Shown: positions 1 through 9,155 of the stretch, piece by piece
Numbering within the stretch: position 1 is the stretch's first letter
Layout: every line of letters begins with the position of its first letter
NCBI RefSeq assembly: GCF_000374065.1
Contig: NZ_KB893312.1
Coordinates: 124,121 to 188,120 of the forward strand
Direction of reading: 5' to 3'
DNA from: Spirosoma luteum DSM 19990
Lineage (GTDB): Bacteria; Bacteroidota; Bacteroidia; Cytophagales; Spirosomataceae
DNA: 64,000 nt
Program-made: the position numbers and the translations under genes
The notes under the pieces: model-generated
Database searches by the model: none
What the model saw: only the letters and a program-made list of their open reading frames with translations
What the model was told of the DNA's origin: nothing

Positions 1-68
1 GTCGTATTCCGGAAAGAACCGGGGCACAGGTCAGGCTCAAAATAAAAAGTCAGGTAGAGTATCTTCAT
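1..68 (-). CDS. glycosyltransferase, N-terminal fragment (cut by window edge)
   Basis: The reverse strand from 68 opens with ATG and reads 22 codons to the window edge, beginning MKILYLTFYFEPD and continuing with a GSFRNT stretch. That start is typical of family-4 (GT-B fold) glycosyltransferases of capsule and O-antigen clusters, where a first beta strand is followed by the acceptor-side loop. Its ATG overlaps the TGA of the heparinase-like gene by four bases (ATGA), so it is the next gene of the same operon. Only the N-terminus is present, so substrate and full length cannot be judged. Confidence 0.7.
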   Translation of the reverse strand, partial: MKILYLTFYFEPDLCPGSFRNT

Positions 69-1654
69 TCGATTAGGGTGAGGACTGTTTCTAAGCAGGT
101 CGAAAAATTAACGACAAGGCAGTGGCCTGACCGCAATTGGTTGAATCCATTGGCCATCTCATAAGCTTTGATGCGCCACACCGGTTTGGTTGCAGAGCGA
201 AACGTTATGGCCAATGGGCCTGCCCGCACGCCATCGTCGAGCAACTGCCAGATTACGGAAGGATGAAAGTAAAACCGGGCGGTACCCGCCTGCCCGGATG
301 CCGTTCCGGCTGGCCAGGTCAATAGTTGATCCGTTATCGAAATCGTATCGGCACCAATCGACCAGTTTCGTTCGTGGATAATTCCCCGATGCCGGTACCC
401 ATCATGCCGGGCTGTCAGTGAAGTAGCCGTATCGGTTATAAGAATCACCCTCGCCCGGCGACCTACCCGAAAGCTTGCCCACAGTTCAGAAGAGTCTGCA
501 TCCGCTACCGTTACGGTATTGTGAGCCGCCGTGCTGCGTTCCCAGTCCCGGCGTGGGCCATCTTGATACGTGGATGTACTGTTGTCCACAAGTATGGGTT
601 GGTTATCCACATGTAGCACAAAGGAAAGCGTATCCGCATGGGCGTGACCGGGTTGGTGAGCCGGGCCGACGGAACCAACGCAGGTGATTAACTCGTACCG
701 TTTTTGCCGGAACATTCGAAAGCCACTATCGGAAAGGGGTACGGGTTGTCGGGTCTTTTCAGGGAGCAACTGACTTGCCTTTTGCCGAAGTTGATTTGTG
801 GTCGGTGCAAGGTCTGGAGTTGCGTCATTCACCATCGGAACAGTGCCACTCTGAAACGTTACTGCGTCGAGCCAGATCGCCAACGAGATCCCCTTTTCGG
901 TTAACAAAGCAGTAAGTCGGGTGTTGTCGTATCCGGTGGTAGACTGCAAAATCAGCAGCGTGTCCAGCAGGCGGTCAAGGAGAAGCTGGTGGTACATGGG
1001 GCTACGTTCGTAATGCCCGCCATCCGATAAAATCTGTTTGTCTAACGCCTGATGGAAAAGCCCGCTTGCCTTTCGAATCCAGGGTGTGTGTCGGAAATAC
1101 AACGCTCCCGTCAGTAATGCGAATCCGTTTTCGAGCAGGTGATTACCCGACAGATGATACTCCAGGCGTTGACCCAATAATCGGACCTGAGCGAACAGAT
1201 GTTGGTTGATAGTCTCATCCCGAACCTGATGGCGACTCAGAAACTGCACCCAGTTTATAATGCGTACCGAGGTTGGATAGGCTTCCAGGCCGTCCCGCAC
1301 ATCAGCCGACTGACGAATGAAGTCGCGTATCAATATCAGCCCCCGGTCAACCGGCATACCCGGCTGGTTCAAAAAATCGAAGTAGGTCAGGTTGTAGGTC
1401 CAGAGTTTACCGTGACGGGCGTAATTCCAGTCGATGGCTGACGGGAAAAGCACAGTCAGGTTCAGAAATGTGAATCGCTCCGGTTGCCACGATACGGGTT
1501 TGTTGGCATCGGGTACGGCCAGAAAGCACGTTTCCGGTACCTTGTCAGCAAGGCGCAATTTGGCCGGGCTACGCAGCCGATGCCAAACCTGATACACGAT
1601 TTGCCGACCCGTTAAATGCTGTACCGTCCGCCAGAGTAGCCTGATGTTTTTCAT
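65..1654 (-). CDS. heparinase II/III-like protein
   Basis: 529 residues with the two-part layout of heparinase II/III and alginate-lyase relatives. The N-terminal helical toroid shows YPTSVR (126-131), GNHLLENG (170-177) and ERSPMYHQ (216-223). The C-terminal beta-sandwich part shows PGHAHADTLSF (335-345) and RSTAAHNTV (373-381), the His-rich motifs expected around the catalytic or metal site. No signal peptide is visible, so it may act in the cytoplasm or be exported another way. It sits between an oxidoreductase and a glycosyltransferase with ATGA overlaps on both sides. Members of this family in polysaccharide operons are inferred to trim or modify the polymer; the substrate cannot be told from sequence. 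Confidence 0.88.
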   Translation of the reverse strand: MKNIRLLWRTVQHLTGRQIVYQVWHRLRSPAKLRLADKVPETCFLAVPDANKPVSWQPERFTFLNLTVLFPSAIDWNYARHGKLWTYNLTYFDFLNQPGMPVDRGLILIRDFIRQSADVRDGLEAYPTSVRIINWVQFLSRHQVRDETINQHLFAQVRLLGQRLEYHLSGNHLLENGFALLTGALYFRHTPWIRKASGLFHQALDKQILSDGGHYERSPMYHQLLLDRLLDTLLILQSTTGYDNTRLTALLTEKGISLAIWLDAVTFQSGTVPMVNDATPDLAPTTNQLRQKASQLLPEKTRQPVPLSDSGFRMFRQKRYELITCVGSVGPAHQPGHAHADTLSFVLHVDNQPILVDNSTSTYQDGPRRDWERSTAAHNTVTVADADSSELWASFRVGRRARVILITDTATSLTARHDGYRHRGIIHERNWSIGADTISITDQLLTWPAGTASGQAGTARFYFHPSVIWQLLDDGVRAGPLAITFRSATKPVWRIKAYEMANGFNQLRSGHCLVVNFSTCLETVLTLIE

Positions 1655-3819
1655 ACACCATCCGTGGTTAGCAAATCCGCCTGTTCCATGCCGATAGGGC
1701 CAACATCGGCCCAGCGGTTCTCGCGCAGACTTTGCAGTGCGGCCAGGGTGGTTTGGGTCGTGTTGATTAATTCGGCGAAGGGAATCAGCGCGTCGCCACC
1801 CGTCCTGAGTTGGGTGAGTAACTGCTTCATCTGTTCGGTATGGCCCTTGTTCTGCCTGCCGAAAAGCCCCGAAAAAGGACCGAATTCGTACGTTTTCAGG
1901 CGACGGAAATTGTCCAGCACCAGTGTTCGTTCCTGGGAATACACCTCGACTCGTTCTTTCGGATAAGCTTTGCTGCCGTTGCTGAAATAATTGATAACCC
2001 CCGTTGAGCCATTTTCGTAGCGAAGCAGCAGGGAGACCGAATCGCTGGTTTCACTGGGTTGCGGACCCATGGCGTTCATACACACGCACCGTACGCGACT
2101 TCCGGTCAGAAACGTGATGAAATCCACGAAATGGCTCGCTTCGCCCAGCACACGGCCACCCCCGATGGCTCGGTCATGGACCCACGAATCGGCCGGAATG
2201 AATCCTGCATTTACGGTGACGACCACATTCATGGGTAAAGCAAGCGGCCCGAGCAACGCTTTCATTTTTCGCGCGAAGGGTGAAAAACGCCGGTTGAAAC
2301 CAACCATCACCAGTCGGCCAGACTGTTGCTGCGCGCTAACTATGTCGCCCAGCTCATGCGCATGGATGGCCAGCGGTTTCTCGACAAATACGTGCTTCCC
2401 CGCTTGCAGGGCTTCAACCGTTAAACGGGCGTGGCTGTCGTGCCGGGTGGTGATGATGCACAGGTTGATGTCGGGGTCATCCAGTATGTGCCGGAAGTCC
2501 GTTGTGCTTTGTGCAATAGCGTATTTTTTGGCGAGTAAGGTGGCCGTAAGCCCTCCGGCACTGGCAATCGTTTTGAGGTTGGCGCCTGCCGATTTCAGGG
2601 CCGGGAGCAGGATGGCACTCGTAAAGTTACCCGCCCCAATAAGGCCAATCGTTACGTTCGTCGGCTGGTAGTGGTACTCGGTTAGCTGGAGCAACGGGTT
2701 AAGGCTAACCGTACTGGAGTAGGTGAGCAGTGAGCCAATCCGGTGGGTTCCTGTCAGGTCGGCGTAAATCCGGTTGTATTCCAAAAAGGGCACCCGGTCT
2801 GTAACGAGTGGTTTAACGAGCAACTTACCCGCAGCCAGAAAGTCCAGAATCGTCTGGAAATTCCGGTTCTCCGTCCACCGCACGTGGGCCAATGGATAGT
2901 CATGGCCTTCCTGTTCGTAGGCGGCATCGTAGCGGCCTGGCCCATAGGAATTGGATACCAGAAAGCTGATTTCTTTTTGCTGGAAGTCCGCGCGGTTTAA
3001 AGCTAGCCCCACGACACCAATCAGCACGATCCGCCCCCGCGAACGATTCATCCGGGCTGCCTGACTAATGAGGTTGTCTGACTGCGTTGACGCCGTGATA
3101 AGCACCCCATCCGCTCCGCCAGTCTCATGGGTCAGAGACAACACCGTTTTCACAGAATCTATATTCGGACCCGTGCGAATAACGGTGATGCCCAGTTTTT
3201 CGGCCAGCTGACATTTGGTTTCATCCGGTTCGATGCCAATAACCCTGCAGCCATTTATTTGCAATAGTTGAGCCACCAATAACCCGATCAGACCAAGACC
3301 GATAATGACGAACGTTTCATTGAGGGTCGGATTCAGCAAGCGAACACCGTGTAGGCCGATGGAACCGACCACGGTGAATACCGCATCGTCATCACTAACC
3401 GTATCAGGCACCGGGGCCACCAGGTTACGGGGTACGCAAACCACTTCGGCGTGGGGCCCGTTGGATACCACCCTGTCGCCGATGCGGAGGTCGGTAACGT
3501 CCTCGCCCAAGGCTAGTACCGTACCCATCTGGCAGTAGCCCAGCGGCAGGGGCTGGTCAAGCTTTCGCGACACGGCTTTCAGGGTAGAGAACAGCCCATC
3601 CGTTCGGATTTTGGCCAGTACCTGTTTTACTTTATCGGGCTGTTGGCGGACTTTTTCCAGTAAACCAGCCCGGCCGAAATTAACCAGCATTCGTTCCGTT
3701 CCCAACGATACCAGCGAACACCGGGTTTGAATCAAAACCTGCCCCCGGCTAACCAGCGGGACAGGCACTTCTTCGAGTAGCGTCTCGCCGGTTTTGAGAT
3801 GCTGGATAAGTTGCTTCAT
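1651..3819 (-). CDS. bi-domain oxidoreductase: zinc-type dehydrogenase fused to Gfo/Idh/MocA
   Basis: 722 residues joining two dehydrogenases. Residues 1-370 resemble the medium-chain alcohol/threonine dehydrogenase family, with a nucleotide-binding GLGLIG (174-179). Residues 390-722 resemble Gfo/Idh/MocA sugar oxidoreductases, with GLIGAGN (392-398) and the family signature EKPLA (480-484). The frame stays open 17 codons upstream, but the ATG at 3819 is preferred because it gives MKQLIQHLK and an exact ATGA overlap with the epimerase gene. Such fusions occur in surface-polysaccharide clusters and are thought to oxidise or reduce a nucleotide sugar; the actual substrate is unknown. The downstream end overlaps the heparinase-like gene by four bases. 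Confidence 0.9.
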   Translation of the reverse strand: MKQLIQHLKTGETLLEEVPVPLVSRGQVLIQTRCSLVSLGTERMLVNFGRAGLLEKVRQQPDKVKQVLAKIRTDGLFSTLKAVSRKLDQPLPLGYCQMGTVLALGEDVTDLRIGDRVVSNGPHAEVVCVPRNLVAPVPDTVSDDDAVFTVVGSIGLHGVRLLNPTLNETFVIIGLGLIGLLVAQLLQINGCRVIGIEPDETKCQLAEKLGITVIRTGPNIDSVKTVLSLTHETGGADGVLITASTQSDNLISQAARMNRSRGRIVLIGVVGLALNRADFQQKEISFLVSNSYGPGRYDAAYEQEGHDYPLAHVRWTENRNFQTILDFLAAGKLLVKPLVTDRVPFLEYNRIYADLTGTHRIGSLLTYSSTVSLNPLLQLTEYHYQPTNVTIGLIGAGNFTSAILLPALKSAGANLKTIASAGGLTATLLAKKYAIAQSTTDFRHILDDPDINLCIITTRHDSHARLTVEALQAGKHVFVEKPLAIHAHELGDIVSAQQQSGRLVMVGFNRRFSPFARKMKALLGPLALPMNVVVTVNAGFIPADSWVHDRAIGGGRVLGEASHFVDFITFLTGSRVRCVCMNAMGPQPSETSDSVSLLLRYENGSTGVINYFSNGSKAYPKERVEVYSQERTLVLDNFRRLKTYEFGPFSGLFGRQNKGHTEQMKQLLTQLRTGGDALIPFAELINTTQTTLAALQSLRENRWADVGPIGMEQADLLTTDGV

Positions 3820-4910
3820 GGAAACTGACTGATTATGGATGCGATACGTTCGGCGGTTTGTCCATCCCACAGCGGTGGTATCTTACCGGGGTTAATCTGG
3901 CCTGCCAGAATTTTCTCGGCCATTTGCCCGGCTGTATCGGGACTCAAATCGGCTACCAGCTGGTTAGTGCCGTAGTCAAGCGTGATGGGTCGTTCGGTGG
4001 AGGGGCGGAACGTCAGGCAGGGGACATGCAGGTACGTCGTTTCTTCCTGAACCCCACCCGAATCCGTGATGACCAGAGCCGCGTTTTCCATCAGATTGAT
4101 AAATTCCAGATAACCCAGGGGCTCCAATAGATGGACATTCGGACTGGTTGCCAGCGCGTCGAAAAGGCCGAACCGAATCAGGTTCGTGCGGGTGCGCGGA
4201 TGGACGGGGAAGACAACCGGCCGGAGAGTCGCCGTATTGTTTACCACCCGCAACAGCCGGCATAATCCCGCTTCGGTGTCTACATTGAACGGGCGGTGCA
4301 TCGTCAGCAACACGTAGTCTTTTTTGATCAGGCCCAATCTCTCAACGGTAGTCAACGCATTGGCTTTGGCGCGATACTGTACCAGCGAATCAATCATGAC
4401 GTTACCAACGAGGTATATTCTGTTGGCGGGTATGCCTTCCCGCCGGAGGTTGTCGCAGCTGGTATGGTCGGTTGCAAACAGGAGGTCGGCCAGCGCATCG
4501 GTCACGATACGGTTGCGTTCTTCGGGCATCTGCCGGTCGCCCGAACGGAGACCCGCTTCCACATGCGCTACCCGCACACCGTTTTGGGCAGCACCCAGCG
4601 CACAGGCTAATGTACTCGTTACATCCCCAACGACCACTACCCAGTCGGGCTGCTCTGCCTGGATAACCCGGTCGAATTTCTGGATTATATCGGCCGTTTG
4701 CAGGGATGCTGAACCGGGCGGTACGTTCAAGTAATAATCCGGTTGAGGCAGGTGAAACTGATCGAAGAATACGTCGCTCATCACCGCGTCGTGATGCTGA
4801 CCGGTGTGAATGATTTTTGATTCGATGGACGGGTGTGCCAAAAAAGCCCGGTGCAGGGGAGCTACTTTCACAAAATTGGGTCGTACACCAGCGATGCTGA
4901 GGATTTTCAT
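3816..4910 (-). CDS. wecB: UDP-N-acetylglucosamine 2-epimerase (non-hydrolysing)
   Basis: 364 residues, the usual length for WecB/MnaA, which interconverts UDP-GlcNAc and UDP-ManNAc in the cytoplasm to supply a precursor for surface polysaccharide. Motifs seen are HVEAGLRSGD (116-125), PEERNR (129-134), HRP (205-207), SGGVQEE (284-290) and RPSTERP (302-308), which form the substrate and UDP pocket in this family. It starts directly after the methyltransferase stop with no gap and overlaps the next gene by ATGA, so translation of the three is probably coupled. Confidence 0.93.
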   Translation of the reverse strand: MKILSIAGVRPNFVKVAPLHRAFLAHPSIESKIIHTGQHHDAVMSDVFFDQFHLPQPDYYLNVPPGSASLQTADIIQKFDRVIQAEQPDWVVVVGDVTSTLACALGAAQNGVRVAHVEAGLRSGDRQMPEERNRIVTDALADLLFATDHTSCDNLRREGIPANRIYLVGNVMIDSLVQYRAKANALTTVERLGLIKKDYVLLTMHRPFNVDTEAGLCRLLRVVNNTATLRPVVFPVHPRTRTNLIRFGLFDALATSPNVHLLEPLGYLEFINLMENAALVITDSGGVQEETTYLHVPCLTFRPSTERPITLDYGTNQLVADLSPDTAGQMAEKILAGQINPGKIPPLWDGQTAERIASIISQFP

Positions 4911-5615
4911 TCAATCAAGGGCTAGGTCGGACGTTTTTCTGAAAACTCCTACGAGTAAATTGTTGACATACGGTGCCGCCAGAAAAGGCTTCAATACCCG
5001 CGAGATGGGGTCCTGCCCCGAAAAGTAATCTGTTTCGACCGGGGTAAATCCAGCCTCGGTCAGTTGCCGGTTAAAGGTTATTTCGGTAGCTGTGTTGCGG
5101 ATGTATTGGTAATAAGCTGGTCGGGCCAGCAATCGAAATAACTGGCGCTCCACTTTGCGGTAAAGACTTTGTTGGTTTGGGATGGATATGAGCAACAGTC
5201 CATCTGGTTTCAGTAGCAGCCTCGCCTGTTTCAGCATACCGTTCATGTCGCTCAGGTACTCAAGAATACTGGACATGACTACCACGTCCTGCAACGGGAA
5301 CTGAGTCAATGTTTTCAGGGGTAGTGTGCCAACCGCGAATTGCACCCTTGTTGATGTTCTTTTTCGCCTGCACAGGGCAATCATCGCTTCCGACCCGTCG
5401 ATACCCGTCACTACACAGCCTTTCCGGGCGAGGTAATTACTGAAAATCCCTGAGCCGCACCCCAGGTCGATCACCTGATCGGTGGCGGTTATGTACCGCT
5501 CAAATAGCCTCGTCCAAACGTGAAATCGTTCCTGAAAAGCCTTCGACAACGTGTACCGGCTGTCAAATTCCAGTGCCCTGTCATTATGAAAGTCAATGGC
5601 GTTTTTGCTGTCCAT
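4911..5615 (-). CDS. class I SAM-dependent methyltransferase
   Basis: 234 residues with a Rossmann-type methyltransferase domain: motif I VIDLGCGSG at 48-56, an acidic residue ending the second strand (VTGIDGSE), and the post-II/IV region VVMSSILEYL. The fold matches the UbiE/Methyltransf_11 group. In this operon it most likely methylates a sugar or lipid intermediate of the polysaccharide, but this is inference from position. The start codon shares one base with the stop of the upstream glycosyltransferase gene (position 5615). Confidence 0.87.
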   Translation of the reverse strand: MDSKNAIDFHNDRALEFDSRYTLSKAFQERFHVWTRLFERYITATDQVIDLGCGSGIFSNYLARKGCVVTGIDGSEAMIALCRRKRTSTRVQFAVGTLPLKTLTQFPLQDVVVMSSILEYLSDMNGMLKQARLLLKPDGLLLISIPNQQSLYRKVERQLFRLLARPAYYQYIRNTATEITFNRQLTEAGFTPVETDYFSGQDPISRVLKPFLAAPYVNNLLVGVFRKTSDLALD

Positions 5616-6784
5616 CAGTTAACCGTTGCTATGTCTTTTATGTGGTTTGTGTGCTGTAGTATCTCCTGATATAATTGCTCCCATTCGCCAATATGTGCAT
5701 GTACATCGAACTGCCGGTGAGCCAGTTTATAAGCTCGTTGCCGGTATTGATGATAGGTATCCGGCGGCATAAGCACGAATTTTTCAATTGCTTCCCGGAG
5801 CGATTCGGGGTCGTTGGCTACCCAACTGCCCGCGCGCTCGGTTTCGAGCTGTTGCCAGGGTGTATTTGTTGACGCTGCAGCCGGGGTTCCCTGCGCCAGT
5901 GATTCGACAACGACATTACCGAAACTCTCCGCGTGGGAGGGCAGGACTGTTAACCGGGCGTTGGCGTAGAGGATTTCTTTCCACGGACCCCGCACCAATC
6001 CCACAAACGATACCTTCTCCGAAAGGCCCAGTTGGTTGATCAGTTCAGTGAGCACGTGGCCGTAGGCGCTATCGGTTTGCGGCCCGGCAATGACCAGTGA
6101 AAAGTCACTGGCGCGAAAAATATCCGATGCACCCAGGGCACGAATCAGGTTGTCGATGCCTTTGATGGGATGTAGTCGACCCATGAAGAGTAGATAGGGT
6201 GGAGTTAAGCGGGTCGTTTCACTGGGTTGGACGAGTGGTGGCAATTCCATCCGGCTCTGAATCTCGGTTACCGAAGTGGTCGTCCCGAAACAGGCCCGAA
6301 CGTGAGCTGCCTCCTCTTTGCTGGCTACCTGAAAATGGATGGATGGGCCGAGTATTTGCTTGATAAAGTCCAGCACGAAGCGTTTGAGCCGTGGCCTGAT
6401 ACCCAGGGCTACCGGATTCAGTTCGCCGTGGGGCGACCAGATAACGGGCTTTCCTGCCCATTGACTCAAAAGAACCCAAATGAGGGAGGCCGGATAGAAC
6501 AGGCTGTTTACGTGAACCACATCGGCGCTGGAAATTGCCTGCCAGCCTTGCCAGATGTGGCGCAGGGGCAGGTAGAAATGCGGATTACGGGTGTACATCA
6601 CCCGCCCGCAATCCATCGTTACCCACTGGTTGCGCGGAACCGACGGTGGCAACTCCTGCGACGTAGCAATGACCGTTACGGCATGACCGGCCTGCGTCAA
6701 CGCTTTTGCCAGCCAGTAAATGGTATTACTGGGGCCACCCATCTGAGCGGGGTAGAAGCAATCGGCGGAGAGCAGTATTTTCAT
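5615..6784 (-). CDS. family 4 glycosyltransferase
   Basis: 389 residues in GT-B architecture. The N-terminal half begins MKILLSADCFYP with a GGP loop (16-18), and has SPHGELNPVALG (117-128). The C-terminal donor-binding half has MGRLHPIKG (201-209) and the EX7E pair E286/E294 in the context SHAESFGNVVVESL. These are the marks of retaining family-4 transferases that move a sugar from an NDP donor onto a lipid-linked glycan at the inner membrane. It overlaps the preceding glycosyltransferase gene by four bases. Confidence 0.92.
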   Translation of the reverse strand: MKILLSADCFYPAQMGGPSNTIYWLAKALTQAGHAVTVIATSQELPPSVPRNQWVTMDCGRVMYTRNPHFYLPLRHIWQGWQAISSADVVHVNSLFYPASLIWVLLSQWAGKPVIWSPHGELNPVALGIRPRLKRFVLDFIKQILGPSIHFQVASKEEAAHVRACFGTTTSVTEIQSRMELPPLVQPSETTRLTPPYLLFMGRLHPIKGIDNLIRALGASDIFRASDFSLVIAGPQTDSAYGHVLTELINQLGLSEKVSFVGLVRGPWKEILYANARLTVLPSHAESFGNVVVESLAQGTPAAASTNTPWQQLETERAGSWVANDPESLREAIEKFVLMPPDTYHQYRQRAYKLAHRQFDVHAHIGEWEQLYQEILQHTNHIKDIATVN

Positions 6785-7803
6785 CGGGCGGGTTGTGCTA
6801 CAGGTGGAATGGGGACCATCTTCTGGTAGAGAGACCGGTAGTGAAAAGCGGCTGTTGCTGCGGTGTGGTGTTGCGCGTTGAGAAGCCCCGCCTTCACCAG
6901 TTTTTGCCGATAAGCTGCATCGGTTATCAGGCGTAAAATCCCCTGCCTGATTGCCTCTATATCCAGCGGATCGACAAAATGGGCCGAATCGGGAGCCTGG
7001 TCGTACATGGGCGAGTTGATGGAAGTAATCACCACGCGACCAACGGCATTTGCTTCCAGCAACGGCATCCCGAAGCCTTCGTAGGTCGATACAAACGTGA
7101 CGATATCGCAGTCTGCATATAGCTGGACAACTTCCGCCCGACTAAGATTTTCAAATTGCCGGTAGTCAATTAACCGTTGTTGCAGCGCCTGTTGGATTGT
7201 GCCCGATAAGGGACCTACAAGCAGTAGCGTACAGGAAATGCCTTCGAGTGCAGTAATAATCCGGAGCAGGTTCTTATTGGGGGCGGTGCCTACCTGCAAT
7301 AAAACCGGATGACTGGTTTGAAACAAAGCCGGTCGGTGCCTGAAAGCAGGGTCGTACCCATTGGGAACGACGATGACTTTTTGAGCAACGCGGCCTACAT
7401 AGTTAATCAACTCCTGTCGGGTTTTATCCGATACAGCGGTCACCACGCTGGCCCGACGAATGGGGAAATAATACCAGAAGAGCCAGAAGAATGCGTACCG
7501 AAAAGGGCGCCCCTGGTTCGTTACCAGCGTACTACAATCGTGAATAGTGAGCACCGTACGCGACCCCGGCAGGGCCAGCGCCGTGTAGTGAACATCGCCC
7601 GTGATGTGGAAAACATCGCTTTTAAGGGTTCGTGCGAAACGCAGGTTCAGCCAGACGCTCCACCATCCCCGGCTGATGCGCGGCAGATACACTCGGTTGG
7701 TACGGATACCCGGTTGGTGGTCGAATTCCTGCTGAACAGTCCCGAATAGTTCTTCGATGCTGTGGCCTGTGCCGGGACTTCGAACCAGATACGTGATTGT
7801 CAT
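6781..7803 (-). CDS. family 4 glycosyltransferase
   Basis: 340 residues. The N-terminal half carries HITGDVHY (66-73) and TIHDCSTL (86-93); the C-terminal half has VGTAPNKN (171-178) and the EX7E pair E242/E250 in YEGFGMPLLE, the donor-site signature of retaining GT4 enzymes. A short hydrophobic aromatic stretch (about 102-114) could give membrane association. It starts three bases after the polymerase stop, so it belongs to the same transcript. Acceptor and sugar are not predictable. Confidence 0.9.
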   Translation of the reverse strand: MTITYLVRSPGTGHSIEELFGTVQQEFDHQPGIRTNRVYLPRISRGWWSVWLNLRFARTLKSDVFHITGDVHYTALALPGSRTVLTIHDCSTLVTNQGRPFRYAFFWLFWYYFPIRRASVVTAVSDKTRQELINYVGRVAQKVIVVPNGYDPAFRHRPALFQTSHPVLLQVGTAPNKNLLRIITALEGISCTLLLVGPLSGTIQQALQQRLIDYRQFENLSRAEVVQLYADCDIVTFVSTYEGFGMPLLEANAVGRVVITSINSPMYDQAPDSAHFVDPLDIEAIRQGILRLITDAAYRQKLVKAGLLNAQHHTAATAAFHYRSLYQKMVPIPPVAQPAR

Positions 7804-7806
7804 GGG

Positions 7807-9144
7807 CTATAGTTCGATACCGGTTTGTTCCAGCAGCCAGAATAAGAAGGTGATGAAAAAGACGCTGTTTACCAGACTGCCCCAGGTCGAGAACAGGTCC
7901 GTTTCCATGGTCAGGCAACCCATATACACCATGGGAAGCCACAAAACGACGGATGGAATACGGGTCGCCAGTTGGAAGGCAACCCGAAAAAAGCCGCCCA
8001 GTAATAGGCCATAACCCAGCGCGAACAGGATACCACCGTAACCAAAATTCACGTACCCTTCGCCCACGGGCGATAAATTAATGCTGGTGTTGGCAAAATG
8101 GGGAAGGGTGGTAAAACGGCGGATATTTTCGTAACCGCCCGTTTGTGGTTTACCCGGCCATACGAACCGGGGAATAAAGGGGTAAACAAGTGATAACAGC
8201 ACCTCGCCCTTCGCGTAGGCTTCATGAACAGGCACCTTGTTCATCGCATTACCGATGATGATGCCTTGGTTGAAGCGGACAAAAGCCGTGTACAGATGAA
8301 ATACATTCAGGAGTTTTTTTGGATGACTTACCCGGTCCGCCAACAACGTAACCATCAGACCGGCATCGGCGGTGCGTTCGTTTTTCGTATAGCCCCAGGT
8401 CTGGTAGCGGTACTCGCGTTTAACCGACTGCACCAATAGCAGGAAGGTAAAAGACAGGCAAAGGGTAACCACTTTTATACGCAGTGTTGGTGGAGCAGGC
8501 AGGGTGGTCGATAGTACCAGCATCCCCGCCAGCAGCCAGAAGAATAAGTCATTGAATGTGCCCGTCGTGACGGTATGCAACAGGAGTAAACCAATGACAC
8601 AGATGCCCTGTCCTTTCCAGAAGGTGCTCCGGGCGTAATAGCCGTAAAAGACGCTGGTCAGCAAGCAATACGCGGGGAGCGTTCCCAGAAAAGCAGGCAG
8701 GGTGGGTACACTCATTTTCAATAGGAATCCGATCAGGCCGATACTAAATAGTGCCTTACTGGCTCCCGGTCGCTGTTTTAAGTAATCAGCTGCCCGCAGA
8801 AGGTATTGTTTGTGGGATAATGACAACGTGTTTGGCTGGTTGGCAACCCCGAGTAAACCGGCACAGAAGGCCAGACAGGCCGGGAGGGCGTAGCTGAAAT
8901 AAGTATTGGATTCGAGGGGCATGGAAGCCGGTACGAACCAGTACGTTATGGCTGGTACGAACAGAATTTCGCCAGCGGCAATACTGCTGATACATTCGGG
9001 CAGGGTAATCTTGTGGCCGATACGGTGGACGAAGGTCAGGAACATGTACACCGAAAAGGCCACGGCGAAGGCTTCATAAAACGAACTGTCGACCAGCCCG
9101 ATGGCGAGCGGAAAAACCATCAGGCTAAGGAGCAGTCGTTTCAT
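7807..9144 (-). CDS. O-antigen/exopolysaccharide polymerase-like membrane protein (Wzy-type)
   Basis: 445 residues, almost entirely hydrophobic helices (about eleven or twelve segments) with a larger loop near residues 240-340 between late helices. Length, topology and position between a Wzz-like protein and glycosyltransferases match Wzy polymerases, which join repeat units on the periplasmic face. Wzy proteins conserve almost no motifs, so the call rests on topology and context. A ligase or another polysaccharide membrane protein of the O-antigen family is the main alternative. It starts 11 bases after the Wzz-like gene. Confidence 0.72.
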   Translation of the reverse strand: MKRLLLSLMVFPLAIGLVDSSFYEAFAVAFSVYMFLTFVHRIGHKITLPECISSIAAGEILFVPAITYWFVPASMPLESNTYFSYALPACLAFCAGLLGVANQPNTLSLSHKQYLLRAADYLKQRPGASKALFSIGLIGFLLKMSVPTLPAFLGTLPAYCLLTSVFYGYYARSTFWKGQGICVIGLLLLHTVTTGTFNDLFFWLLAGMLVLSTTLPAPPTLRIKVVTLCLSFTFLLLVQSVKREYRYQTWGYTKNERTADAGLMVTLLADRVSHPKKLLNVFHLYTAFVRFNQGIIIGNAMNKVPVHEAYAKGEVLLSLVYPFIPRFVWPGKPQTGGYENIRRFTTLPHFANTSINLSPVGEGYVNFGYGGILFALGYGLLLGGFFRVAFQLATRIPSVVLWLPMVYMGCLTMETDLFSTWGSLVNSVFFITFLFWLLEQTGIEL

Positions 9145-9155
9145 AAGGAACCCAT

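Noticed and set aside
2069-2671. 200-codon plus-strand frame opposite the fused oxidoreductase
   Set aside because: It is low-complexity Arg/Ser/Pro-rich shadow coding; the minus-strand protein has clear dehydrogenase motifs.
6227-6829. 200-codon plus-strand frame opposite a glycosyltransferase
   Set aside because: Contradicts the operon direction and has no recognisable domain.
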